Source: UBA8752 sp040261275 (GTDB taxonomy: Bacteria > Bacteroidota > Bacteroidia > Flavobacteriales_D > Sanyastnellaceae). Taken from it: 17,821 bases of DNA. The stretch is from positions 1-17,821 of the forward strand of contig JBDQOI010000040.1 in the NCBI GenBank assembly GCA_040261275.1, given 5' to 3'. Below, piece by piece: positions 1-6,621 of this stretch. The position numbers and the translations under genes are program-made. Below the pieces are notes generated by a model. The model made no database searches and was not told the origin of the DNA. It saw only the letters and a list, made by a program, of their open reading frames with translations. Within the stretch, counting starts at the first letter, position 1; every line of letters begins with the position of its first letter.

Positions 1-1573
1 CATCGGCACCCCGGATGTCCGTCCAGGTGGCCGAGCCATTCATGAGGATGGTGCCGTTGTCCTGCAATCCGCCGGCCACAAGGTTGGCAGCGTCTTGGGC
101 GACGCCTACTTGGTAGAACTGGCCGATGCTCAGACCATTGGTAATGTCGGTGTAGTTCACACCGTCGTCAGTGGTTTTATAAATGCCGCCATCACATCCG
201 ACAATCGCAGTGCTGCCGTCGTAAGTAATGCCGTGCACATCGGCGTGCACTTCTGCAGCACCGCCGTTGCCAAGCCAGTGGCCGCTGATGCTCCAGTTCG
301 ATCCGCCATTGGTGCTCCGCCACACATTGATTCCGCCCACAATGACGATATCGGCATTGACGTGGCTGGCGTCGACGCAGAGGTCGTACCATCCCTGACC
401 ATTACCCGCGGCTCCTGTCTCTGAATAGCCCAACAAGTTGGGAGAAGTTCCCGACATGGTGGACCAGGTCTCGCCGGCGTCGTTGGAACGGAAGAAGCCC
501 AACATGGCGCTGTTGGAGCTGGCCGAGGCAATCATGTAGACGCGGTTGGCGTCCGCTGGGGTCACGCAAATGGCGTTCCGTTGCATCCCGGAAGCTTCAG
601 CCGGGAGGGCCTTTTGGCTCCAGGTCGCGCCGCCATCCGAACTCTTCCAGAATCCGGAGGGGCTGGAAGCATAAACCAAATTGTCGTTCCCCGGCTGGAA
701 TTCGATGTCGCGGAAACGGGTACCCGCCGTTCCGGTGGCGTAGCTCCAGGTAGCGCCGGCGTCCGTGGAGCGGAGCAGGCCGTAGCGGGCAGCCGCCATG
801 ATCAGGTTGCTGTTGGTCGGTGAGATGAGGATACGCCCCATCGTGAAGGAGCCCTGTGTGGGCGCATAGGATTGCGTCCAGGTGATGCCCCCATCGGTGG
901 ACTTCATGATGCCCAGTCCGTAGGTGTCCAAACCGTCGTCGTCGCCAGCTGCAGCGTAAAGGATGTTGCTGTTGGCGTGGTCGATGGCGATGTCCGTGAA
1001 ACCGATCGACGGGACCTCATCCGTCGCATCGGGGTACAGCAGGTTCCAATTGGATCCCGCATCGGTGGTCTTCCAGATGCCGCCACCAGGTGCACAACCG
1101 AAGTACACATTGGCGTTGTTGGGGTCGACCCGCACCTTGTTGATTCTGCCGACACCACCGGCGTAAGCATAGGGGCCTGCTGGAGGGCGGGAAACGGGGC
1201 CCAGCGATTGCCAGGCCGGGTTCATCATGCTCGCCGCAGAAGGCGGGGTGTAGACACGACCGGAGTTCTCGATCACCTCGTTGGAGGGGAGTTCTCCCGT
1301 GGGGGACACGAGCGGCTCCATGTGGTGGAGCCAGCGCATGAAGGGTTTGTAGCCGCAACCCCTGGTAATTTCCTTTCCTTCCCAATAGGCCTCAAAGGCC
1401 GCCTTGATGTCAAAGAAATTCGCGTTGGGGTCATCCCTGAGTTCGAGATAACTCGCTTGGGTGAGCAGGTTTTGGTCTGTCGATTCCTGCGCAGAAACAG
1501 GGGTCAGGAAAGCAGAAAACAAGAGGCACGAAGACAGAACGACTGTCTTCACGGTTGAGATCGTGGAGCGCAT
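1..1573 (-). CDS. Secreted Asp-box (BNR/sortilin-like) beta-propeller protein, N-terminal part
   Basis: The reading frame is open from an ATG at 1573 to the left edge, giving 524 residues with no stop, so the C-terminus is outside the window. Residues 1-29 look like a signal peptide (basic start, hydrophobic core, ending VSAQ). From residue 169 onward there are seven Asp-box motifs of the form S/T-x-D/N-x-G-x-x-W/Y, at about 169, 225, 269, 311, 363, 420 and 467 (for example STDGGITW and SSDGGATW). This is the signature of BNR/sialidase-like or VPS10-like propellers. A conserved VHADVHGI segment sits at 442-449, as in related Bacteroidota exported proteins. The fold is clear but the substrate is not; Asp boxes do not by themselves imply sialidase activity. 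By analogy it probably ends in a T9SS sorting domain, but that cannot be seen here. The gene stands alone behind an AT-rich 188-base gap. Confidence 0.88.
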   Translation of the reverse strand, partial: MRSTISTVKTVVLSSCLLFSAFLTPVSAQESTDQNLLTQASYLELRDDPNANFFDIKAAFEAYWEGKEITRGCGYKPFMRWLHHMEPLVSPTGELPSNEVIENSGRVYTPPSAASMMNPAWQSLGPVSRPPAGPYAYAGGVGRINKVRVDPNNANVYFGCAPGGGIWKTTDAGSNWNLLYPDATDEVPSIGFTDIAIDHANSNILYAAAGDDDGLDTYGLGIMKSTDGGITWTQSYAPTQGSFTMGRILISPTNSNLIMAAARYGLLRSTDAGATWSYATGTAGTRFRDIEFQPGNDNLVYASSPSGFWKSSDGGATWSQKALPAEASGMQRNAICVTPADANRVYMIASASSNSAMLGFFRSNDAGETWSTMSGTSPNLLGYSETGAAGNGQGWYDLCVDASHVNADIVIVGGINVWRSTNGGSNWSISGHWLGNGGAAEVHADVHGITYDGSTAIVGCDGGIYKTTDDGVNYTDITNGLSIGQFYQVGVAQDAANLVAGGLQDNGTILMNGSATWTDIRGAD

Positions 1574-1593
1574 CAGAGCAAATTCGGTTCGCT

Positions 1594-1601
1594 TAAAAGT
1601 A
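1594..1601 (-). promoter_or_regulatory. Possible -7 box of the BNR gene
   Basis: On the minus strand the octamer reads TACTTTTA, matching seven of eight positions of the Bacteroidota -7 consensus TAnnTTTG. It lies 20 bases upstream of the ATG at 1573, nearly the same spacing as the better box before the transaldolase gene. I see no convincing TTTG-type -33 element at the usual distance, so this is tentative. Confidence 0.28.
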
Positions 1602-1674
1602 AGTGCTACCTCACTCCTCGCGACACTTTATTGCTTTGTCTTACAGTACGTTATAAGCCCCATATAAATTTCAA

Positions 1675-1690
1675 TCTGTTTATATACAGA
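1675..1690. promoter_or_regulatory. Near-perfect 16-base palindrome, possible operator
   Basis: The sequence TCTGTTTATATACAGA is an inverted repeat with 5-base arms (TCTGT/ACAGA) around an AT-only centre; seven of its eight dyad pairs match. It lies about 100 bases upstream of the BNR gene start, in an AT-rich intergenic stretch that contrasts with the GC-rich genes around it. The geometry of two 5-base arms separated by six bases resembles Crp/Fnr-type sites, but the arms are not the E. coli Crp sequence. Binding is inferred only from symmetry and position. Confidence 0.33.
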
Positions 1691-1761
1691 CCTAACAATG
1701 TATTATAGGAAGTTAGACCGATCCAAGGTAGATTAAAAAAAAAAGAAATGTCGGAATACTC

Positions 1762-2382
1762 TTACAGCCACCCCTCGGTCAGGCCGCGCCCCTCACGCAC
1801 CACCAGCGCATCTCCTGAAGTACAGTCGATAATGGTGGAAGCCTCCATATGCCCAAGTCCTCCTCCAATAACACCATCTACTTGAAGCGCATATTTCTCG
1901 TGGACAAGCCCGGGGTCGGTCATGTATTCGATGTCATTGTCGTCATGGTGTACGGAGCTCACCACCAACGGTTTTCCCAAGGAGTCAATAAGGGCTTTCG
2001 GTATGGAATGATCCGGGATGCGGATTCCCACTTCTCGCTTCGATTTCCTGAAGATGCGGGGCACTTTTACCCCTGCATTGAGGATGAAGGTGAAGGGGCC
2101 GGGTAAAGCCCGTTTCATCAATTTGAAAATGGGTTGGGGCAGGGGAGCTACATACTCACTCATCTGGCTCAAGTCTTTGCAAATCAAGGAGAAGTTGGCT
2201 TCGGAGGGGGTCAAGTCCCTGAGCCTGGCCATTTTTTCAAGCGCCTTTGCAGAGCCAAGAGCGCAGGCAAAGCTGTACACGGAATCGGTTGGTATGATGA
2301 GCACGCCATCCTTCTTCAGGATGTTCACTGCGGTTTCAATCTTGCGGGGTTCCGGTGTTTCCTGATGGATGTCGATGAGCAT
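1762..2382 (-). CDS. yciO: YciO-family protein (Sua5/YciO/YrdC superfamily)
   Basis: The 206-residue protein aligns by eye with E. coli YciO over its whole length. Shared landmarks include the PTDSVYSF segment (31-38), ANFSLICKDLS (62-72), LMKRALPGPFTFIL (88-101), VGIRIPDHSIPKAL (118-131) and VVREGRG near the C-terminus. The superfamily includes YrdC/Sua5, which make threonylcarbamoyl-AMP for tRNA t6A. The YrdC substrate-binding tetrad (K-x-R plus S-x-N) is not intact here: the first pair reads R53-L-R55 and the second region reads SSVHH (142-146). I therefore call the YciO branch rather than a standard t6A enzyme. The ATG at 2382, directly preceded by GAGGGG, matches the family N-terminus; an in-frame TTG at 2430 would add 16 residues. 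It lies 52 bases downstream of the zinc-finger gene on the same strand, probably in one transcript. Confidence 0.85.
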   Translation of the reverse strand: MLIDIHQETPEPRKIETAVNILKKDGVLIIPTDSVYSFACALGSAKALEKMARLRDLTPSEANFSLICKDLSQMSEYVAPLPQPIFKLMKRALPGPFTFILNAGVKVPRIFRKSKREVGIRIPDHSIPKALIDSLGKPLVVSSVHHDDNDIEYMTDPGLVHEKYALQVDGVIGGGLGHMEASTIIDCTSGDALVVREGRGLTEGWL

Positions 2383-2434
2383 CCCCTCAAGGTCGGAAAA
2401 TCCCAGTGCTGTTGCAACACCGAAAATCAAAAAA

Positions 2435-2770
2435 TCAGCCGGCGCAACGCACGCAGGTGACTGCCCCCGGCATCAACATCAAGCGGCCCGTGGGAATGGG
2501 TTCGCCACAACGCGTGCAAAGCCCGAATCGGTCGTCGCCCAACCGCTGCAGTGCCCGATCCAGGCCCTGCCGCTGCTTTTCGGCTTGCCGCAAGGCCGCC
2601 TCGTTGACGCTCTTGTTGTTGATGGCGTCCATCCGGCTCACGCGTCCGATGGCCTCACTGGGTGGAATGGGCTTCGTGAGTTCGCGGTACTCCTCTATGC
2701 GCTCGTCCAGCTCCGCTGCCTTGCGCAGGATGGCCTCCTTGATTTCCTCTTTTTCCTCTGGAGAAAGCAT
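2435..2770 (-). CDS. TraR/DksA-type C4 zinc-finger protein
   Basis: This is a 111-residue protein. Residues 1-80 are charged and helical, consistent with a coiled coil. The C-terminus is a four-cysteine zinc finger: C85-x2-C88, then C106-x2-C109, embedded in FGLCTRCGEPIP. This is the DksA/TraR layout, whose characterised members bind in the RNA polymerase secondary channel and modulate initiation with or without ppGpp. The middle carries SRMDAINNKSVNEAAL (45-60), a segment I associate with short DksA-like proteins. Only one acidic residue is present where E. coli DksA has its D-x-x-D-x-A coiled-coil tip, so polymerase activity should not be assumed. The protein stops two residues after the last cysteine and lacks the C-terminal helix of full-length DksA. 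It is the first gene of a probable pair with yciO and is divergent from the YHYH gene across only 42 bases. Confidence 0.82.
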   Translation of the reverse strand: MLSPEEKEEIKEAILRKAAELDERIEEYRELTKPIPPSEAIGRVSRMDAINNKSVNEAALRQAEKQRQGLDRALQRLGDDRFGLCTRCGEPIPTGRLMLMPGAVTCVRCAG

Positions 2771-2812
2771 GTGGCAATTAAACCCATCTTGCGCAGACCC
2801 GTTTCCTCCGAC

Positions 2813-4165
2813 ATGCGATTCCTGATCCTTTGTGCCTCACTGTTGGCTGTTACGGCCCTTCATGCCCAACCTGAATTGGAGGCTTGGTTGCTCAATACCG
2901 ACGGCGCCACAGGCCAATATTGGAACGGGAACAACCTGGTCCAGATGCAGGACGAATGCGATGTGCAGCTCGTCCAATTCAGCACCGACAACGTCTATGT
3001 CCATGCCACGGGCATTCCGCGTTATGCCACGGCCCCTTTCCCCGATGGCAATCCCTCCACGGCTGCCGCACAGAATTACCTCTTCCAAATCCCGCGCAAT
3101 CCCCAAGAAGGTCCGGCGGGAGGGACACCCACCGGGCTCGGTCATACCGGTGTTCTGGTCAATGGCGTCGTCATCTTCAATGCGCAGGACGCCTTCAGCT
3201 ACAACAACCAGGGCATCTGGCATCAGAACGGCGGGTTCTTCGAAAACGATGGATTCGACTGTGCCAAGGGCCATCCTGCCATGGGCCAGTATCATCACCA
3301 CCAGATACCGACCCGTTTCGATGACAGCCTCGACCCCACCAGTGAAGTCTGCAGTGGATTTCCCAGCGATGCGCTGTTCGCCATTGACCTGGAGAGCCAC
3401 AGTCCCCTCATCGGCTTCGCCTTTGACGGTTACCCCATCTATGGACCCTATGGCTTCGCCAATGACGATGGCTCCGGGGGCATCGTCCGCATCGAGACCA
3501 GTTGGCAGCTCAGGGACATCGCCGTGCGCCACACCCTGCCCGACGGCACCGAATTGTCTCCCAACCAATACGGGCCGGATGTGGGCGAAATGGTGACCCC
3601 GCCCATTCCACCGGGGGCGGCTCCGGTCGAAGCTGTCCTCGGGGCATACATCGAAGACCACGAGTTTGTGGAAGGTTCCGGTCACCTTGATGCGTTCAAC
3701 GGTCGCTTCGCGGTGACGCCGGAATATCCCTCGGGCACCTACGCCTATTACGCCACCGTAGATGCCAACCACAACGGTCAGTATCCCTATTTCTTTCCGG
3801 CCTACCGCGGGGTGGTGGAGACAGATAACTTCGGTGGCGGCCCCGGTCCCGGCGGCGGCGGTGGAACCAATGTGACCATCGATGAAGCGGTCGAGACGTG
3901 GACAGGTGTGGCCACTCATGTGGACGAATTCACGGCTTCAGGCAGCACCTTTTACGCCTTTCCCAACCCGACGACTGGCGCCGTGCGCTTCGCTGGCGTG
4001 GTGCCGGCGCAAATCGATGTGTACGATGGCATGGGACAGTTCGTCGCGACCTGGAACCGGTCCGATATCATCGGAGGCGTTTCCCTGCGTGGATGGCCTG
4101 CGGGAACCTACCATTGCCAAGACCCGAACACGGGCCAGCGAAGCTTGCTCATCTTGCAGCCGTAA
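2813..4165 (+). CDS. YHYH-domain secreted protein with T9SS type A sorting domain
   Basis: The protein has 450 residues. I chose the ATG at 2813 because it begins a clean signal peptide (residues 1-19, ending LHAQ); the frame is open further upstream but encodes nothing recognisable there. The core shows two hallmarks of the YHYH domain: a His-rich motif, here YHHHQIP at 160-166 instead of YHYH, and FDGYPIYGPYG at 204-214. The function of this domain is unknown; the clustered histidines suggest metal binding. A Gly/Pro-rich linker at about 341-353 separates the core from a C-terminal domain (about 380-450) beginning FYAFPNPTTG and ending LLILQP, typical of T9SS type A sorting domains cleaved on export. 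The product is therefore probably secreted or attached to the cell surface. The stop codon shares one base with the next start (TAATG), implying an operon. Confidence 0.9.
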   Translation: MRFLILCASLLAVTALHAQPELEAWLLNTDGATGQYWNGNNLVQMQDECDVQLVQFSTDNVYVHATGIPRYATAPFPDGNPSTAAAQNYLFQIPRNPQEGPAGGTPTGLGHTGVLVNGVVIFNAQDAFSYNNQGIWHQNGGFFENDGFDCAKGHPAMGQYHHHQIPTRFDDSLDPTSEVCSGFPSDALFAIDLESHSPLIGFAFDGYPIYGPYGFANDDGSGGIVRIETSWQLRDIAVRHTLPDGTELSPNQYGPDVGEMVTPPIPPGAAPVEAVLGAYIEDHEFVEGSGHLDAFNGRFAVTPEYPSGTYAYYATVDANHNGQYPYFFPAYRGVVETDNFGGGPGPGGGGGTNVTIDEAVETWTGVATHVDEFTASGSTFYAFPNPTTGAVRFAGVVPAQIDVYDGMGQFVATWNRSDIIGGVSLRGWPAGTYHCQDPNTGQRSLLILQP

Positions 4166-5787
4166 TGCTGCGCGCCTGTTGCTTGCTCTTGTCCGTCACT
4201 TCCTGCCTGCTGGCGCAGGCACAATGGTTGCTCGATGAAACCTGGAGTTCGGATGGGAGGAAAGTGGAAGCGTCCGATCGTTGGGAAGTACCTGTGGCCC
4301 TTTCCAAGAGTGCCGAAGGCGTGGTGATGTTGTCCGCCACCTATGACGCCGAGGGTGAAGTCCGACCCCGCTGGTATGGTCTGTCCTCTTGGGGCGGACT
4401 CTCGTGGGAAGGAGAGGGCAACGACGGCGAACGACCGGTCGACCTCGTCCACGGCTTCTTGCCGAACCGATGGTTCATGCTGTCCGAGGCTCCCGATCCT
4501 GCGGGAGATACGTTGGCCAGTGTGCTGAGGGTTCGCGCCTTTGAGGGCAATACGCCCGTGGAATCCTGGGGGGAAGAAGGAGCCGTCAGCATGTCCTTCA
4601 TCGGTCCAGTGCAGGAGGGGGGCGCCATCCACGCCCACATTGCGGGGGGTGAAGGGCCTCAGGCTCTGGCCGATTGGATGGCGATTGCAGGGGCTGGTTA
4701 TGACAGCTGTTGCGCCCACCAGGAGATGCCGGCTTTGGCCCTTGTTAGCACGTTCAACGGCACCTGGCATCCGGATTTCGGAGAGCAGGGGCGCGTCGTG
4801 CTGGATCCCGACGGTTGGCAAGTGGAGGACAGCGTGCGCCACACCTTCAGCGGGCGGTTCGAATCGGTCCTGTTCGTCCCGTGGAACCTCCAGTCCAACG
4901 ACCCTCAAAACCCCGAAAACCTGCGCATCCTGGCAGGGGGGACTTATGCACTGTCGGGCGCTTTCCGGCCTTTCCTCGCCATGTTCCGTTTCAACGGATC
5001 GCTCGAGACTGAGTTCGGAGACGGCGGCATCATGACCTGGCTGGAAGACGGCAACCTCAATCACGGGGTGCGCGAGCTGAGGCACCGCTGGGAATGGCTG
5101 GGGCCTTCGTCTGTGGTGGAGGTTCTGATCGGGGTGCCCGAGGGGGAGTCAACCCTGTCGGCAGGCACCCTGTCTTTGGGTATGGTTCCCCTGTGGCCCG
5201 AGCCCGGGTTGGCCTCTTTGACGGCGCCCATAGAGCCGGGCTTGCCCACCACCGATCCCGTGCGCGCTGCGGGCATCGCTGCCGGCTTCGGATGGAAACT
5301 CGAGGACGAAGTTGTGGCGGTAGGTACCCGAGTGCAGGAGGCAGGGTGGAACGGTGCACAGCATCCGGTGTGGTGGACGGGCGCCAACACCTCATTTGGA
5401 GGCGTGGACGCGTATTGGACGGAGGACACGGAATACCCGAGCCAAAGGGCCGGGGCGGTGATGAGCCAGGGGGGCAAGCTTTACATCGCGGGAACCTTGC
5501 CGGGCGATGGACCCTCGAACAGCTCGTGGATCATTTCGCGCTGGCGAGAGGACACGAGCAGCGTGGAAGACCACCCGCTTCAAGTGTCATTGCCCTTCCC
5601 CAATCCGACCGCGGGGACCATTCACTGGGATTGCCCGGCCGGAACGGTGGTATGTTGGGACGCACAGGGGAGAATCCTCGCGAGATGGAACCATCCAGGG
5701 GGTCGATTCACGGGGACTTTGCCCTCCGGTGCGGCATGGCTGGGGCGTGATGGGCACCGTGGACATGCGGTGCGCCGATGGGATTGA
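4165..5787 (+). CDS. Secreted delta-60-repeat/DUF5122-like propeller protein with T9SS-like C-terminus
   Basis: The protein has 540 residues. The ATG at 4165 overlaps the stop of the YHYH gene by one base and starts a signal peptide (1-20, ending LLAQAQ). Two stretches, FNGTWHPDFGEQGRVVLD (197-214) and FNGSLETEFGDGGIMTW (276-292), match the delta-60 repeat pattern (F-x-G-x-x-D/E-x-x-F-G-x-x-G) of DUF5122 propellers. The remaining repeats are too diverged to count by eye. Residues from about 476 (LPFPNPTAGTIHW) to the end look like a type A sorting domain, with an unusually basic terminus (GHRGHAVRRWD). No catalytic motif is visible. The overlapping start suggests translational coupling with the YHYH protein and possibly a joint role at the cell surface; that role is inference. 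Confidence 0.8.
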   Translation: MLRACCLLLSVTSCLLAQAQWLLDETWSSDGRKVEASDRWEVPVALSKSAEGVVMLSATYDAEGEVRPRWYGLSSWGGLSWEGEGNDGERPVDLVHGFLPNRWFMLSEAPDPAGDTLASVLRVRAFEGNTPVESWGEEGAVSMSFIGPVQEGGAIHAHIAGGEGPQALADWMAIAGAGYDSCCAHQEMPALALVSTFNGTWHPDFGEQGRVVLDPDGWQVEDSVRHTFSGRFESVLFVPWNLQSNDPQNPENLRILAGGTYALSGAFRPFLAMFRFNGSLETEFGDGGIMTWLEDGNLNHGVRELRHRWEWLGPSSVVEVLIGVPEGESTLSAGTLSLGMVPLWPEPGLASLTAPIEPGLPTTDPVRAAGIAAGFGWKLEDEVVAVGTRVQEAGWNGAQHPVWWTGANTSFGGVDAYWTEDTEYPSQRAGAVMSQGGKLYIAGTLPGDGPSNSSWIISRWREDTSSVEDHPLQVSLPFPNPTAGTIHWDCPAGTVVCWDAQGRILARWNHPGGRFTGTLPSGAAWLGRDGHRGHAVRRWD

Positions 5788-5854
5788 AACCACAACCGGG
5801 ATTGAGCGTGGACAAAGCCGTCCAGAAAAAGGAGGGCGCGGAGGAGTCGGGGGT

Positions 5855-5862
5855 TAATTTTG
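5855..5862 (+). promoter_or_regulatory. tal: Candidate Bacteroidota -7 promoter box before the transaldolase gene
   Basis: TAATTTTG is a perfect match to the Bacteroidota -7 consensus TAnnTTTG. It ends 19 bases before the ATG at 5882, leaving a short leader of about 14 bases if transcription starts roughly 7 bases after the box. The expected -33 TTTG/TTG element about 20 bases further upstream is not visible; that stretch is purine- and GC-rich. The match may therefore define a weak or activator-dependent promoter. Confidence 0.45.
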
Positions 5863-5881
5863 CCCCACGATTCTCAGCCCC

Positions 5882-6550
5882 ATGAAGTTCTTCATCGACA
5901 CCGCCAACCTCGACCAGATCCGCGAAGCTGCCGCCCTCGGCGTGCTCGACGGCGTGACCACGAATCCCAGCCTCATGGCCAAGGAAGGCATCAGCGGAGA
6001 TGCCGCCGTGCGCCAGCATTATGTCGACATCTGCAACACTGTAGACGGAGACGTCAGTGCCGAGGTCATCAGCACCAACTTCGAGGGCATGGTGCAGGAA
6101 GGAAAAGCCCTGGCGGCCCTCCATGACAACATCGTGGTCAAGGTGCCCATGATCGAAGACGGGGTCAAGGCCCTTCGCTATTTCTCCGACCACGGAATCA
6201 AGACGAATTGCACCTTGGTGTTCTCTGCGGGCCAGGCACTGCTCGCCGCCAAGGCGGGTGCGGATTACGTGAGTCCCTTCATTGGCCGTTTGGACGACAT
6301 CTCCAGCGATGGCCTCCAGCTCATCGAACAGATTCGGCACATCTACGACAACTACATGTTCAAGACCGAAATCTTGGCGGCATCTGTGCGCCATACCATG
6401 CACATTCTGGACTGCGCGCAGATCGGAGCCGATGTGATGACCGGTCCGCTTTCGGCCATCAAAGGATTGCTCAAGCACCCCCTGACCGACAGCGGTTTGG
6501 AGAAGTTCCTGGCGGACCACGCCAAGGCCGCCGGAGCGGTCTCCGCCTAA
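5882..6550 (+). CDS. tal: Transaldolase (small TalC/FSA-type family)
   Basis: The 222-residue protein is full length for the small TalC/MipB/FSA family (about 215-220 residues). It begins MKFFIDTANLDQIREAA and carries the GVTTNPSLMAKEG signature (24-36). The Schiff-base lysine is K87 in IVVKVPM. At the two positions separating transaldolases from fructose-6-phosphate aldolases, this protein has E61 (in AEVIS) and F133 (in SPFIGR), where E. coli FSA has Gln and Tyr. This predicts transfer of a dihydroxyacetone unit between sugar phosphates in the non-oxidative pentose phosphate pathway (sedoheptulose 7-phosphate plus glyceraldehyde 3-phosphate to erythrose 4-phosphate plus fructose 6-phosphate), in the cytoplasm. 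It has its own candidate promoter at 5855 and is unrelated in function to its secreted-protein neighbours. Confidence 0.95.
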   Translation: MKFFIDTANLDQIREAAALGVLDGVTTNPSLMAKEGISGDAAVRQHYVDICNTVDGDVSAEVISTNFEGMVQEGKALAALHDNIVVKVPMIEDGVKALRYFSDHGIKTNCTLVFSAGQALLAAKAGADYVSPFIGRLDDISSDGLQLIEQIRHIYDNYMFKTEILAASVRHTMHILDCAQIGADVMTGPLSAIKGLLKHPLTDSGLEKFLADHAKAAGAVSA

Positions 6551-6621
6551 TCCAAGCGCACGATAACACAATTCGGATCGTTCGGGCAACGAATGCCCAA
6601 GCGCCTGCGTTTCTTTGTTCC

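Noticed and set aside
872..1558. 228-residue plus-strand frame opposite the BNR gene
   Set aside because: The minus-strand frame carries seven Asp boxes and a signal peptide, so this is the antisense shadow.
1735..1744. Run of ten T on the minus strand, 17 bases after the yciO stop, as an intrinsic terminator
   Set aside because: No stable GC-rich stem precedes the T run; the best pairing around the stop codon has several mismatches. It may still aid termination but cannot be called.
2837..3919. 360-residue open frame on the minus strand opposite the YHYH gene
   Set aside because: It is antisense to a gene with a clear signal peptide, domain motifs and sorting domain. Its translation shows no recognisable motif; long antisense frames are expected in GC-rich coding DNA.
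5708..6589. 293-residue minus-strand frame across the transaldolase gene
   Set aside because: It is a shadow of the transaldolase coding sequence and crosses into the DUF5122-like gene; nothing in it is recognisable.
6584..6598. GGGCA-ACGAA-TGCCC hairpin after the transaldolase gene as a terminator
   Set aside because: The stem is only five base pairs and no T run follows directly.
6610..6617. TTTCTTTG as a -7 box for the lectin gene
   Set aside because: It matches seven of eight consensus positions but ends only four bases before the ATG, so the transcription start would fall inside the coding sequence.
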